Shown here piece after piece: positions 8,895-18,493 of a stretch of 64,000 bases of DNA (positions within the stretch are counted from its first letter, which is position 1; each line of letters begins with the position of its first letter). The notes under the pieces were generated by a model. That model was given only the letters and a program-made list of their open reading frames with translations. It was not told the DNA's origin and did no database searches. Both the position numbers and the translations under genes were made by a program. This stretch comes from Allomuricauda sp. (GTDB taxonomy: Bacteria > Bacteroidota > Bacteroidia > Flavobacteriales > Flavobacteriaceae), in assembly GCF_028280385.1 (NCBI RefSeq), contig NZ_JANQLX010000014.1, positions 124,001-188,000 of the forward strand, in the 5' to 3' direction.

Positions 8895-8907
8895 ATAAAA
8901 CTAGAAG

Positions 8908-9513
8908 ATGGCAAGATATACAGGACCAAAAACAAAGATCGCCAGAAAATTCGGAGAGGCGATTTTCGGAGACGACAAGTCATTCGAAAAGAAAAATTAT
9001 CCTCCGGGACAACACGGTAACAACAGACGCCGGGGTAAGAAATCCGAATACGCAATCCAGTTGATGGAGAAGCAAAAGGCCAAGTACACCTATGGTATCT
9101 TGGAAAAGCAATTTAGAAACCTTTTTGCCGAAGCCAAAAGACGCGAAGGTGTTACCGGTGAGGTATTGTTGCAGTTGTGCGAATCCCGTTTGGACAACGT
9201 AGTATACCGTATGGGAATCTCACCTTCAAGAAGAGGCGCCAGACAGCTGGTATCGCACAGACATATTACAGTGAACGGAAATGTCGTGAACATTCCATCA
9301 TATTCCCTTAAGGCCGGTGATGTTGTTGGTGTAAGGGAAAAATCAAAATCGGTTCAATCCATCCAAGATTCCTTGGCTGCCAATAGCAGTGTGTACGAGT
9401 GGATCACTTGGAATTCTGAGAAGAAGGAAGGAACCTACGTAGCTGTTCCTGAAAGACTTCAGATTCCTGAAAACATCAAGGAACAACTAATTGTCGAGTT
9501 ATACTCTAAATAA
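8908..9513 (+). CDS. rpsD: 30S ribosomal protein S4, zinc-free form
   Basis: S4 nucleates assembly of the 16S 5' domain, helps unwind mRNA at the entry site and represses its own operon in several bacteria. The 201-residue product starts [19 protein letters not shown] and lacks the N-terminal cysteine cluster of the zinc type. The S4 RNA-binding domain is seen around residues 90-150 ([35 protein letters not shown]). It is preceded by a structured spacer that may mediate autoregulation. Confidence 0.98.
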   Translation: MARYTGPKTKIARKFGEAIFGDDKSFEKKNYPPGQHGNNRRRGKKSEYAIQLMEKQKAKYTYGILEKQFRNLFAEAKRREGVTGEVLLQLCESRLDNVVYRMGISPSRRGARQLVSHRHITVNGNVVNIPSYSLKAGDVVGVREKSKSVQSIQDSLAANSSVYEWITWNSEKKEGTYVAVPERLQIPENIKEQLIVELYSK

Positions 9514-9531
9514 AATCAACATTAGTCCAAT

Positions 9532-10524
9532 ATGGCATTACTTAATTTTCAGAAGCCCGATAAAGTTATAATGATAGATTCAACAGATTTCGAAGGGAAA
9601 TTTGAATTTCGCCCTTTGGAACCTGGTTATGGATTAACAGTTGGTAATGCGTTGCGAAGAGTGCTACTTTCCTCCTTGGAAGGTTTTGCCATTACTTCCG
9701 TGCGCATCGATGGAGTGGAGCATGAGTTTTCCGTTATCCCAGGTGTTGTTGAAGATGTTACCGAGATCATCTTGAACCTAAAACAGGTAAGGTTCAAAAG
9801 ACAGATAGATGATGTTGAGAGCGAGACAGTTTCTGTTTCCGTAAGTGGAAAAGAGCAGTTGACCGCTGGGGATTTCCAAAAGTTCATTTCCGGATACCAA
9901 GTGCTTAACCCAGATTTGGTGATCTGCAATATGGATCCCAAAGTGAGCATCAATCTGGAAGTGATCATTGAAAAAGGACGCGGATATGTTCCTGCCGAGG
10001 AAAACAAAAAATCCAATGCACCCCTGGGAAGCATTGCGGTTGATTCTGTGTACACCCCGGTAAAGAACGTAAAGTACAGCATTGAGAACTTTAGGGTAGA
10101 GCAAAAGACCGATTACGAAAAATTGGTTTTTGAGATCATCACCGATGGCTCCATCCACCCAAAAGATGCATTGACCGAAGCCGCCAAAGTTTTGATCCAC
10201 CACTTTATGTTGTTCTCTGATGAGCGTATCACCCTTGAAGCGGATGAAATTGCCCAAACAGAGACCTACGATGAGGAATCCTTGCACATGCGTCAGTTGT
10301 TGAAGACCAAATTGGTTGATATGGACTTGTCCGTAAGAGCATTGAACTGCTTGAAAGCTGCCGAAGTGGATACTTTGGGAGATTTGGTTTCCTTCAACAA
10401 AAATGATTTGATGAAATTCAGGAACTTTGGTAAAAAGTCCTTGACCGAATTGGAAGAGTTGGTAATCAACAAAGGACTTCAATTTGGAATGGACCTTTCC
10501 AAATACAAATTGGATAAAGATTAA
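9532..10524 (+). CDS. rpoA: DNA-directed RNA polymerase subunit alpha
   Basis: The alpha subunit dimerises to start polymerase assembly and contacts promoter DNA and activators. The 330-residue product has the N-terminal dimerisation domain ([19 protein letters not shown] and [19 protein letters not shown]) to about residue 230, a linker, and the C-terminal domain with the helix-hairpin-helix ([36 protein letters not shown]). It lies between rpsD and rplQ as usual. Confidence 0.98.
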   Translation: MALLNFQKPDKVIMIDSTDFEGKFEFRPLEPGYGLTVGNALRRVLLSSLEGFAITSVRIDGVEHEFSVIPGVVEDVTEIILNLKQVRFKRQIDDVESETVSVSVSGKEQLTAGDFQKFISGYQVLNPDLVICNMDPKVSINLEVIIEKGRGYVPAEENKKSNAPLGSIAVDSVYTPVKNVKYSIENFRVEQKTDYEKLVFEIITDGSIHPKDALTEAAKVLIHHFMLFSDERITLEADEIAQTETYDEESLHMRQLLKTKLVDMDLSVRALNCLKAAEVDTLGDLVSFNKNDLMKFRNFGKKSLTELEELVINKGLQFGMDLSKYKLDKD

Positions 10525-10541
10525 TTAATCATATTTTGCTC

Positions 10542-10559
10542 TCCCAGTGTACATTGGGA
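10542..10559 (+). promoter_or_regulatory. inverted repeat between rpoA and rplQ
   Basis: TCCCAGT (10542-10548) and ATTGGGA (10553-10559) are complementary with one G-U wobble around a 4-base GTAC loop, giving a 7-bp RNA hairpin 28 bases before rplQ. No T-tract follows, so it is not a terminator. It may stabilise mRNA ends or tune rplQ expression; this is inference. Confidence 0.4.
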
Positions 10560-10587
10560 TTTGGTAGCAAGATGATAACATAGAAAA

Positions 10588-11091
10588 ATGAGACACGGAA
10601 AAAAATTCAATCATTTAGGGAGAACAGCAGCCCATAGAAAGGCAATGTTGGCCAATATGGCTTGCTCCCTTATCGAACATAAGCGAATCAACACCACTGT
10701 TGCAAAGGCCAAGGCCCTGAAGCAATTTGTGGAGCCATTGATCACCAAGTCCAAGACCCAGAACAACCAGACCACTGAAAAAAGCACCCATAACCGAAGA
10801 ATTGTCTTTAGTAATCTTCGTAACAAATATGCGGTTGCGGAATTGTTCGGTCCGGTTGCAGAAAAAGTGGGGGACAGACCAGGAGGATATACCCGAATCA
10901 TTAAATTGGGTAACCGACTGGGGGACAACGCCGATATGGCCATGATCGAATTGGTCGATTTCAATGAATTGTACAATGCCGGAAAACCTGCCAAGAAGTC
11001 TACAAGAAGAAGTAGAAGAGGAAAAGGCAAAAAAGTGGAGGCCGCTGCACCAGTTGCCGAAACCAAAACGACGGACGATTCAGAAGAATAA
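10588..11091 (+). CDS. rplQ: 50S ribosomal protein L17
   Basis: L17 is a large-subunit protein near the tunnel exit. The 167-residue product starts [20 protein letters not shown], the family signature, and continues with [20 protein letters not shown] and [15 protein letters not shown]. It is longer than the about 127 residues of the Escherichia coli protein because of a charged tail ([19 protein letters not shown] onwards), common in Bacteroidota. It closes the alpha part and is followed by a strong terminator. Confidence 0.98.
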   Translation: MRHGKKFNHLGRTAAHRKAMLANMACSLIEHKRINTTVAKAKALKQFVEPLITKSKTQNNQTTEKSTHNRRIVFSNLRNKYAVAELFGPVAEKVGDRPGGYTRIIKLGNRLGDNADMAMIELVDFNELYNAGKPAKKSTRRSRRGKGKKVEAAAPVAETKTTDDSEE

Positions 11092-11118
11092 AGATGTTAT
11101 TAACTATTGTATTAGTGG

Positions 11119-11150
11119 AAAAAGGATAAGTGAAAACTTATCCTTTTTTT
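11119..11150 (+). terminator. terminator of the ribosomal superoperon
   Basis: AAAAAGGATAAG (11119-11130) and CTTATCCTTTTT (11137-11148) form a 12-bp stem around a 6-base loop and run into a long T-tract. It lies 28 bases after the rplQ stop, before carA. Confidence 0.9.
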
Positions 11151-11184
11151 GTGTTTTTTTGCAAACAGAAATATTTAAATCAAC

Positions 11185-12297
11185 ATGAAGTATCACACAA
11201 GAAAAAGAGCATTGGTGTTGTTGGCGGACGGCACCATATTTTATGGAAAAGCTGTTGGAAACAGGGAAGGAACCGCGGTTGGTGAAGTATGTTTCAACAC
11301 CGGGATGACCGGATACCAGGAAATATTTACTGATCCCTCCTACTATGGGCAAATAATGGTGACCACCAATGCCCATATTGGAAACTATGGGACCAATCTG
11401 GATGAGGTGGAGTCAGATTCCGTGAAAATAGCTGGACTTGTTGTGAAAAATTTCAGTTACGAATATTCAAGGCCCAACGCAGATGCCAGCCTCTTGGAAT
11501 TTTTGGAGAAGAACAATCTCTTTGCCATTTCTGATGTGGATACTAGGGCACTTGTAAGTTATATTAGGGAGAATGGGGCCATGAATGCCCTAATTTCCAC
11601 CCGTGTTGATGAAATAGACGCCCTGAAGGAAGAATTGAAAAGGGTGCCCAGTATGGAAGGCTTGGAACTGGCCTCCAAAGTGTCTACCAAAGAGCCCTAT
11701 TATTTTGGGGAGGAAAATGCCGAATTCAAGATTTCCGCCCTGGATATCGGAATAAAAAAGAACATCCTTCGAAATTTGGCCAAACGAGGAGCCTATATCA
11801 AGGTATTTCCATACAACACCCCATTTGAGGAACTCAAGGCGTGGAATCCTGATGGCTATTTTATCTCTAACGGGCCTGGTGACCCGGAACCGCTGGAAGA
11901 TGCCATTGCCACAGCCAAGGAAATGATCAATTCAGATAAGCCTTTGTTCGGGATTTGCCTGGGCCACCAAGTTTTGGCACTCGCCAATGGTGTGTCCACC
12001 TACAAAATGCATAACGGGCATAGGGGAATCAACCACCCAATTTTGAACCTGGTTACTGGAAAAGGGGAGATTACCTCCCAAAACCATGGATTTGCCATCA
12101 ACCGTGAGGAGACAGAAGCGCACAAGGATTTGGAAATTACCCATCTCCATTTGAATGATAATACGGTTGCCGGAATCAAGATGAAGGACAAAGACGTATT
12201 TTCGGTTCAATACCACCCGGAAGCAAGTCCGGGACCACATGATGCGGAGTATCTCTTCGACCAGTTTTTTGAAGTGATCAAGACAGGGCGCAACTAA
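11185..12297 (+). CDS. carA: carbamoyl-phosphate synthase small subunit
   Basis: CarA hydrolyses glutamine and passes ammonia to CarB to make carbamoyl phosphate for arginine and pyrimidine synthesis in the cytoplasm. The 370-residue product has the N-terminal CPSase small-chain domain (ADGTIFYGKAVGNREGTAV, NTGMTGYQEIFTDPSY). A class I glutamine amidotransferase domain follows, with nucleophile Cys258 in FGICLGHQ and the pair His344 and Glu346 in QYHPEASPGP. Size is normal. carB is not in the window. The gene follows the ribosomal terminator and precedes eno. Confidence 0.97.
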   Translation: MKYHTRKRALVLLADGTIFYGKAVGNREGTAVGEVCFNTGMTGYQEIFTDPSYYGQIMVTTNAHIGNYGTNLDEVESDSVKIAGLVVKNFSYEYSRPNADASLLEFLEKNNLFAISDVDTRALVSYIRENGAMNALISTRVDEIDALKEELKRVPSMEGLELASKVSTKEPYYFGEENAEFKISALDIGIKKNILRNLAKRGAYIKVFPYNTPFEELKAWNPDGYFISNGPGDPEPLEDAIATAKEMINSDKPLFGICLGHQVLALANGVSTYKMHNGHRGINHPILNLVTGKGEITSQNHGFAINREETEAHKDLEITHLHLNDNTVAGIKMKDKDVFSVQYHPEASPGPHDAEYLFDQFFEVIKTGRN

Positions 12298-12372
12298 AAC
12301 GTTTGAGTTTATTTTTAGGTTATTTTCAGTGTTTTATGAGGGTTATCATGACGCTGGACACACCTCCTTTTG

Positions 12373-12380
12373 TATCTTTG
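12373..12380 (+). promoter_or_regulatory. eno promoter, -7 box
   Basis: TATCTTTG matches the Bacteroidota -7 consensus TAnnTTTG exactly. It lies 34 bases before the eno start, giving a leader of about 30 bases. No good -33 TTTG is seen at the usual distance. Confidence 0.6.
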
Positions 12381-12408
12381 CGCAATTAATTTCAACCATA
12401 AACTTTAA

Positions 12409-13707
<1,299 letters not shown>

Positions 13708-13730
13708 ATGATAATGTTTTTACAGCATAG

Positions 13731-13765
13731 AAAAAGCCTTTCCGTAACCCGAAAGGCTTTTTTTT
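13731..13765 (+). terminator. terminator after eno
   Basis: AAAAAGCCTTTC (13731-13742) pairs with GAAAGGCTTTTT (13751-13762) around an 8-base loop and leads into a T-tract. It lies 23 bases after the eno stop. Confidence 0.9.
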
Positions 13766-13821
13766 GTTTCCGAAATAAACTTTGTCTACCTTAATTGAAT
13801 TAACCGAACAAACTTACCTAA

Positions 13822-15366
13822 ATGAAGAACTTTCTTTTTGTGGCTGCTGAAAATGATGCTTTGGCCAATTGCAAAGCGGGCGGAATGGGAGATGTGGTAC
13901 GCGATGTACCCAGACAAATATCCGAGCGGGGCGATAAGGTACACGTTATTGTGCCTTCCTACGGCAGACTACACCAAGAAGGGCTGTTTAAAACCCATCT
14001 GAACTTCAATTTACGCGGAATGCCGTACACGGCAGAATTGTATGAGGTCAAGCCCAAAAAAGAGTTTCCGAACATTGTCCATTATGTGTTGCATCATCCC
14101 GAGATCGAGGCTGGGGATATTGCCCATATTTATCACAATGACCCCGAAGAACCCTTTTACACCGATGCCATCAAGTACTTTATCTTTAGTACCGGTGTGG
14201 CGGAGGCCATCAAAAAAGGGGCTTTTGGCGATGTGGATATTGTACACCTGCATGATTGGCACGTAAGTCTGCTTCTGTTTTTGAGGGAGTACCATCAGGA
14301 TTATGCCAATTTAAAGGACATCCGGATAGTGTACAGCATCCATAATCTGGCCATTCAAGGAATCAGACCTTTTGATGATAATTATTCTTCGGTAAGAAAT
14401 TGGTTCCCGGATGTAATATTTGATCATCGTTTGTTGATGGATTACAGATATCAGGATTGTATCAACCTTATGGCGGTAGGGATTCGCTTTGCCGATGCCG
14501 TTCATACTGTTTCCCCATCGTACAAGGAAGATGTGATGATGCCAAGTTCGCCACCTGAGTTCATAGGGGGCGAAGGTTTGGAAAAGGACTTGCAAAAAGC
14601 CAACGAAGAAGGGAGGCTCATAGGTATCCTAAATGGATGCAACTACAAAAACATAAATCAGGAGGAAAAAGGTTTTATTTATAGGAATACCGTTAAAGCG
14701 CTATTCAGGTGGTTGCAGGAAGAATCCAAAAAGTATAAAGCTGATTTTCTGGCCCACACTGGGGAAAAGATAATGGAATTTGTGGATAACAGGCCAAAGT
14801 TCATTGCATCGAGTGTAGCTCGGTTGACAGAACAAAAATTCTACTTTTTCCGACGCTCCCCGGAAGCTTTTGTGGAAATTTTGAAAAAGCTTGAAAAGGT
14901 GGACGGTATTTTTATGCTTTTGGGTACTGGGGCACCTGAATATGAGGAATTGTTCCGCAAAATGAGCTACGAACACAAAAACTTCATCTTTACCAATGGG
15001 CAGTCGGAAAACCTGATCGACTCCATTTATTTGGAATCCGACCTCTATTTTATGCCTAGTTTGTTCGAACCTTGTGGGATTAGCCAAATGCTGGCGATGC
15101 GCAACGGAAACCCTTGCTTGGTGCACCATACAGGGGGTCTAAAGGATACCGTGAAGCATATGAAGACCGGCTTTAGCTTTGGCGGGGATACCTATGACGA
15201 AAAGATAAAAAGCATGCTGGAAGGATTTGACCAGGCTTTGGAAGTATACCAAAATGACAAACCAGGATGGAAGAAGATTCAGACCGCGGCCAAAAAAATG
15301 CGGTTCACTTGGAAGAAATCCGTGGATAAATACTATAAGGACCTTTATCAGTTCGATAAGGAATAA
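13822..15366 (+). CDS. glycogen/starch synthase-like glycosyltransferase (GT5)
   Basis: The 514-residue product belongs to the GT5 family, which transfers glucose from ADP-glucose (or UDP-glucose) to an alpha-1,4-glucan. The N-terminal Rossmann half has CKAGGMGDVVRDVP, in which residues 18-21 correspond to the KxGG nucleotide-sugar motif of GlgA. It also has VDIVHLHDWHVSLLLFLRE. The C-terminal half has MLLGTGAPEYEEL and the acceptor/donor region FMPSLFEPCGISQMLAMRNG with the E-x7-E-like spacing. This subfamily differs from classical GlgA in several loops, so substrate is uncertain. No other glycogen genes are nearby. Confidence 0.85.
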   Translation: MKNFLFVAAENDALANCKAGGMGDVVRDVPRQISERGDKVHVIVPSYGRLHQEGLFKTHLNFNLRGMPYTAELYEVKPKKEFPNIVHYVLHHPEIEAGDIAHIYHNDPEEPFYTDAIKYFIFSTGVAEAIKKGAFGDVDIVHLHDWHVSLLLFLREYHQDYANLKDIRIVYSIHNLAIQGIRPFDDNYSSVRNWFPDVIFDHRLLMDYRYQDCINLMAVGIRFADAVHTVSPSYKEDVMMPSSPPEFIGGEGLEKDLQKANEEGRLIGILNGCNYKNINQEEKGFIYRNTVKALFRWLQEESKKYKADFLAHTGEKIMEFVDNRPKFIASSVARLTEQKFYFFRRSPEAFVEILKKLEKVDGIFMLLGTGAPEYEELFRKMSYEHKNFIFTNGQSENLIDSIYLESDLYFMPSLFEPCGISQMLAMRNGNPCLVHHTGGLKDTVKHMKTGFSFGGDTYDEKIKSMLEGFDQALEVYQNDKPGWKKIQTAAKKMRFTWKKSVDKYYKDLYQFDKE

Positions 15367-15400
15367 AACCGTTGGAAACTTAACATTTATTTGTGTTTTT

Positions 15401-15421
15401 GCAGGCCCAGAAAGGGCCCGC
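15401..15421 (+). promoter_or_regulatory. small inverted repeat between the GT5 gene and gltA
   Basis: GGCCC (15404-15408) and GGGCC (15414-15418) pair around AGAAA, extended by two outer G-C pairs past one mismatch. There is no immediate T-tract, so it is a weak terminator for the upstream gene or part of the gltA leader. The role is not clear. Confidence 0.3.
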
Positions 15422-15490
15422 AGAAATTGTTAATGGCTCGGCTTTTTCGTAATTTTCACCTCCTTTTTTATTAACCTATTAAATTAAAAT

Positions 15491-16774
15491 ATGTCGGACA
15501 AAGCTATACTGGAATATGAAGGTGAAAAGTTTGAATTTCCTGTTATCAAAGGCTCTGAAAATGAATTGGCTATTGATATCAAAACCCTGAGAGGCACCAG
15601 TGGGATGGTAACAATTGACCCGGGTTACAAAAACACGGGATCTTGCGAAAGTGCCATTACCTTCTTGGACGGGGAAAAGGGAATCTTACGCTACCGAGGA
15701 TATTCCATTGAGGATTTGGCCGAAAAAGCTGATTTTTTGGAGGTGGCATACCTCCTTATTTTTGGGGAATTGCCCAATAAGGAGCAGCTGGAAAATTTCC
15801 ATAACGACATTAAGGAAGAATCCCATGTGGATGAGGAGATGAAGAAAATTTTGGACGCGTTTCCAAAGTCGGCGCACCCCATGGGGGTATTGTCGTCCTT
15901 GACAAGCGCGTTGGTGGCCTTTAATCCTACTTCTGTGGACGTTTCCTCGGAAACGGCCATGTACCATTCCATCGTTCGTATTTTGGCCAAGTTTCCCGTA
16001 TTGGTAGCCTGGACCCAACGTAAGAAAAAAGGCTTGCCTTTGGACTATGGGGATGATACACTGGGGTATGTGGAGAACATTCATAAAATGATGTTCAAAA
16101 AGCCCAATCAGGAATATAAGGGAGATAGTATTGCCATTGATGCCATAGACAAACTGTTGATATTGCATGCCGACCACGAGCAAAATTGTTCCACTTCAAC
16201 GGTACGGATCGTGGGCTCTTCCCATGCCGGACTTTTCGCTTCGCTATCTGCGGGCATCTCGGCCTTGTGGGGTCCACTTCACGGTGGGGCCAACCAAGCT
16301 GTTCTAGAGATGTTGGAAGCCATTCAGGCTGATGGGGGGGATACTAAAAAATATATGGCCAAGGCCAAGGATAAAAACGATCCATTTCGTTTAATGGGAT
16401 TCGGGCATAGGGTGTATAAAAACTTTGATCCCCGTGCCAAGATCATTAAAAAAGCTGCAGATGAGGTCTTGGGCAATTTGGGAATAGATGATCCCATTTT
16501 GGACATCGCCAAAGGCTTGGAGAAAGAAGCTTTGGAGGACGAATATTTCGTAAAGCGCAAATTGTATCCCAATGTGGATTTCTATTCGGGAATCATTTAC
16601 AGGGCATTGGGTATTCCTACAGAAATGTTCACGGTTATGTTCGCACTAGGACGATTACCTGGCTGGATTGCGCAATGGAGGGAGATGCGTTTGAGGGGTG
16701 AGCCCATAGGAAGACCAAGACAAATTTACATTGGGGAAAACCACAGGCCATTTGTTGCCGTGGACAAAAGATAA
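15491..16774 (+). CDS. gltA: citrate synthase
   Basis: Citrate synthase condenses oxaloacetate and acetyl-CoA at the entry of the TCA cycle. The 427-residue product is of the type II (GltA) class. It has GILRYRGYSIEDLAEKADF near residue 60. The catalytic residues are in ALWGPLHGGANQAVLEML (first His), MGFGHRVYKNFDPRAKII (second His) and NVDFYSGIIYRALGIP (Asp). The end RPRQIYIGENHRPF is also typical. Length is normal. A terminator follows directly. Confidence 0.98.
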   Translation: MSDKAILEYEGEKFEFPVIKGSENELAIDIKTLRGTSGMVTIDPGYKNTGSCESAITFLDGEKGILRYRGYSIEDLAEKADFLEVAYLLIFGELPNKEQLENFHNDIKEESHVDEEMKKILDAFPKSAHPMGVLSSLTSALVAFNPTSVDVSSETAMYHSIVRILAKFPVLVAWTQRKKKGLPLDYGDDTLGYVENIHKMMFKKPNQEYKGDSIAIDAIDKLLILHADHEQNCSTSTVRIVGSSHAGLFASLSAGISALWGPLHGGANQAVLEMLEAIQADGGDTKKYMAKAKDKNDPFRLMGFGHRVYKNFDPRAKIIKKAADEVLGNLGIDDPILDIAKGLEKEALEDEYFVKRKLYPNVDFYSGIIYRALGIPTEMFTVMFALGRLPGWIAQWREMRLRGEPIGRPRQIYIGENHRPFVAVDKR

Positions 16775-16794
16775 TTTAGTGTACAAACATCGTA

Positions 16795-16820
16795 AGAGGC
16801 GGCTTTAGGGCCGCCTTTTC
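16795..16820 (+). terminator. terminator after gltA
   Basis: AGGCGGC (16797-16803) and GCCGCCT (16810-16816) form a 7-bp stem around a 6-base loop, followed by a short T-run. It sits between gltA and the stop codon of the convergent gene. Confidence 0.75.
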
Positions 16821-17286
16821 ATTTGGAAGGAGGTTTTGGGTAAAATCCCATATTATGGCTGAGGGATTTATCACGGTCATAACAAATTTGCATGGCACCC
16901 AGGTGATAAAGAAACTTTGTTTTTGTCATGGAATCGGACTGGAGGACGGACCTGTTGTTTTTATATGCTTCATGCAAATATTGATGGGCCTCCAAAGTAC
17001 TTAGGTTTTCTATCACGGAGTCCATGGACCTACCATATTTTTCCAGAGAGGCCTCTACTTTTTGCAGCGCTTCGGATTGCTTAGTTGGAGGGGATTGCCT
17101 TTTTAAAAACACCATCAAATCCGTGGAATCAATGCAATCAGAATACTTGGTTCCTTGCTCACCACGTTTGTCATCAGTTTCGATAGAATTTCCCGGAAAG
17201 GGGACTTTTCCGGGAAATAAACTAATCGAAACCAAACCTAAACTAACTAAGGCTACAGAACAGATGAGGAAAAATGCTTTTTTCAT
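16819..17286 (-). CDS. small exported or membrane-anchored protein of unknown function
   Basis: I do not recognise a family. The 155-residue product starts MKKAFFLICSVALVSLGLVS, a hydrophobic N-terminus that fits a signal peptide or an uncleaved anchor, without a clear lipobox. The rest is mostly helical and charged (SEALQKVEASLEKYGRSMDS, HQYLHEAYKNNRS), with two cysteines after the signal (SDCIDS and MQICYD). It is convergent with gltA and shares the region of its terminator. An antisense frame exists but has no family character. Function cannot be stated. Confidence 0.7.
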   Translation of the reverse strand: MKKAFFLICSVALVSLGLVSISLFPGKVPFPGNSIETDDKRGEQGTKYSDCIDSTDLMVFLKRQSPPTKQSEALQKVEASLEKYGRSMDSVIENLSTLEAHQYLHEAYKNNRSVLQSDSMTKTKFLYHLGAMQICYDRDKSLSHNMGFYPKPPSK

Positions 17287-17460
17287 CTATCGGGGGATAT
17301 TTCTGTACTTAAAGTTAAGCATACCACAACTAATTATTGCTAATTTTACCGAGAAATATGGTATAAATTATTTCTTATAAAAGATTAATAATCAGATAGT
17401 TATATTAAATTAAGGGATAATGCCAGCTGTCTTGGGGCAGGGGTGTACGCAGCATAAATT

Positions 17461-17484
17461 TTTTCCATTTTTGGAAATGGAAAA
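17461..17484 (+). promoter_or_regulatory. perfect inverted repeat in the promoter of the DDAH-like gene
   Basis: TTTTCCATTT (17461-17470) and AAATGGAAAA (17475-17484) are perfect 10-bp arms around a 4-base TTGG spacer. The element ends 15 bases upstream of the -7 box at 17500, so it covers the -33 region. This position fits an operator or an activator site. Confidence 0.5.
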
Positions 17485-17499
17485 TCAGCAGTAAAACAC

Positions 17500-17507
17500 T
17501 AGTTTTG
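17500..17507 (+). promoter_or_regulatory. promoter -7 box of the DDAH-like gene
   Basis: TAGTTTTG matches TAnnTTTG and lies 74 bases before the start at 17582, with a perfect inverted repeat just upstream. Confidence 0.5.
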
Positions 17508-17581
17508 CCATAGAATTTTTGGGGATTTCCTCCCAAAGGGTATAGTGACGCATCCCTTTGGACTTGAAAATTGAAACCATG

Positions 17582-18493
17582 ATGCAACTTCATATTGAGA
17601 ATGAAACCAGTCCGCTGAAAGCGGTCATTTTGGGCACGGCCGAAAGCTGCGGCCCGGTACCTAAACCGGAGGAAGCTTACGATCCCAAATCTTTAGAGCA
17701 TATTTTGGCAGGAACCTACCCAAAGGAAGAAGATATGGTCAAGGAGATGGATGCTTTTGCCAAAGTATTTCATAAACATGGGGTGGAAGTTTTTAGACCT
17801 GCAGTCCTGCAAGATTGCAATCAAATATTTTCCAGGGACATTGCATTTGTGATTGAAGATAAACTGTTTCATTCCAATATTTTACCAGATCGTGAACGGG
17901 AATTTGAAGCCATTCATGATGTGCTGGACAAAATCGACCCGAACAAGATCATTCGTCCACCGGAGGAAGTCCACATAGAAGGAGGTGATGTGATGCCTTG
18001 GAATGAATACATTTTTGTGGGCACTTATACCGCTGCAGACTACCCTGACTATATTACGGCAAGGACCAACAAGGAGGCCGTCCAGTTTTTAAAGGAACAA
18101 TTTCCGCATAAAAAGGTTAAAGCTTTTGAATTGCGAAAATCCAATACGGATCCAAAGGAGAACGCATTGCACTTGGATTGTTGTTTTCAGCCAGTAGGTA
18201 AGGACAAGGCCATTCTGCATAAAAATGGATTTTTGGTGGAGGAGGAATATAATTGGTTGGTGGAATATTTTGGGAAGGAGAACATTTTTGAAATCACCAA
18301 GGACGAGATGTACCAAATGTTCAGCAATGTGTTTTCCATCTCCCCGGAAGTAGTGGTCTCCGAACAAAACTTCACGCGATTGAATAATTGGCTTCGGGAA
18401 CAAGGTTTTATCGTTGAGGAAATTCCCTATGCGGAAATAGCAAAACAAGAGGGCCTTTTAAGGTGTAGCACCATGCCCTTGATAAGGAGCTAA
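17582..18493 (+). CDS. DDAH-family amidinohydrolase/amidinotransferase-like protein
   Basis: The 303-residue product belongs to the guanidine-modifying (arginine deiminase/DDAH/amidinotransferase) superfamily, which attacks the guanidinium carbon with a cysteine. Visible active-site elements are the acidic SRDIAFVIEDK, the EVHIEGGDVMPW motif, the catalytic histidine in NALHLDCCFQPV and the nucleophile Cys295 in LLRCSTMPL near the C-terminus. I start at the ATG at 17582 (MQLHIENETSPLKAVILG). The ATG directly before it (17579) is equally possible; the TTG at 17558 is unlikely. It probably acts on arginine, citrulline or a methylated arginine. A second family member, ctlX, is 8 kb downstream. 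Confidence 0.85.
   Translation: MQLHIENETSPLKAVILGTAESCGPVPKPEEAYDPKSLEHILAGTYPKEEDMVKEMDAFAKVFHKHGVEVFRPAVLQDCNQIFSRDIAFVIEDKLFHSNILPDREREFEAIHDVLDKIDPNKIIRPPEEVHIEGGDVMPWNEYIFVGTYTAADYPDYITARTNKEAVQFLKEQFPHKKVKAFELRKSNTDPKENALHLDCCFQPVGKDKAILHKNGFLVEEEYNWLVEYFGKENIFEITKDEMYQMFSNVFSISPEVVVSEQNFTRLNNWLREQGFIVEEIPYAEIAKQEGLLRCSTMPLIRS

Noticed and set aside
9778..10482. A 234-codon minus-strand frame opposite rpoA
   Set aside because: rpoA is certain on the plus strand; the antisense translation has no known motifs.
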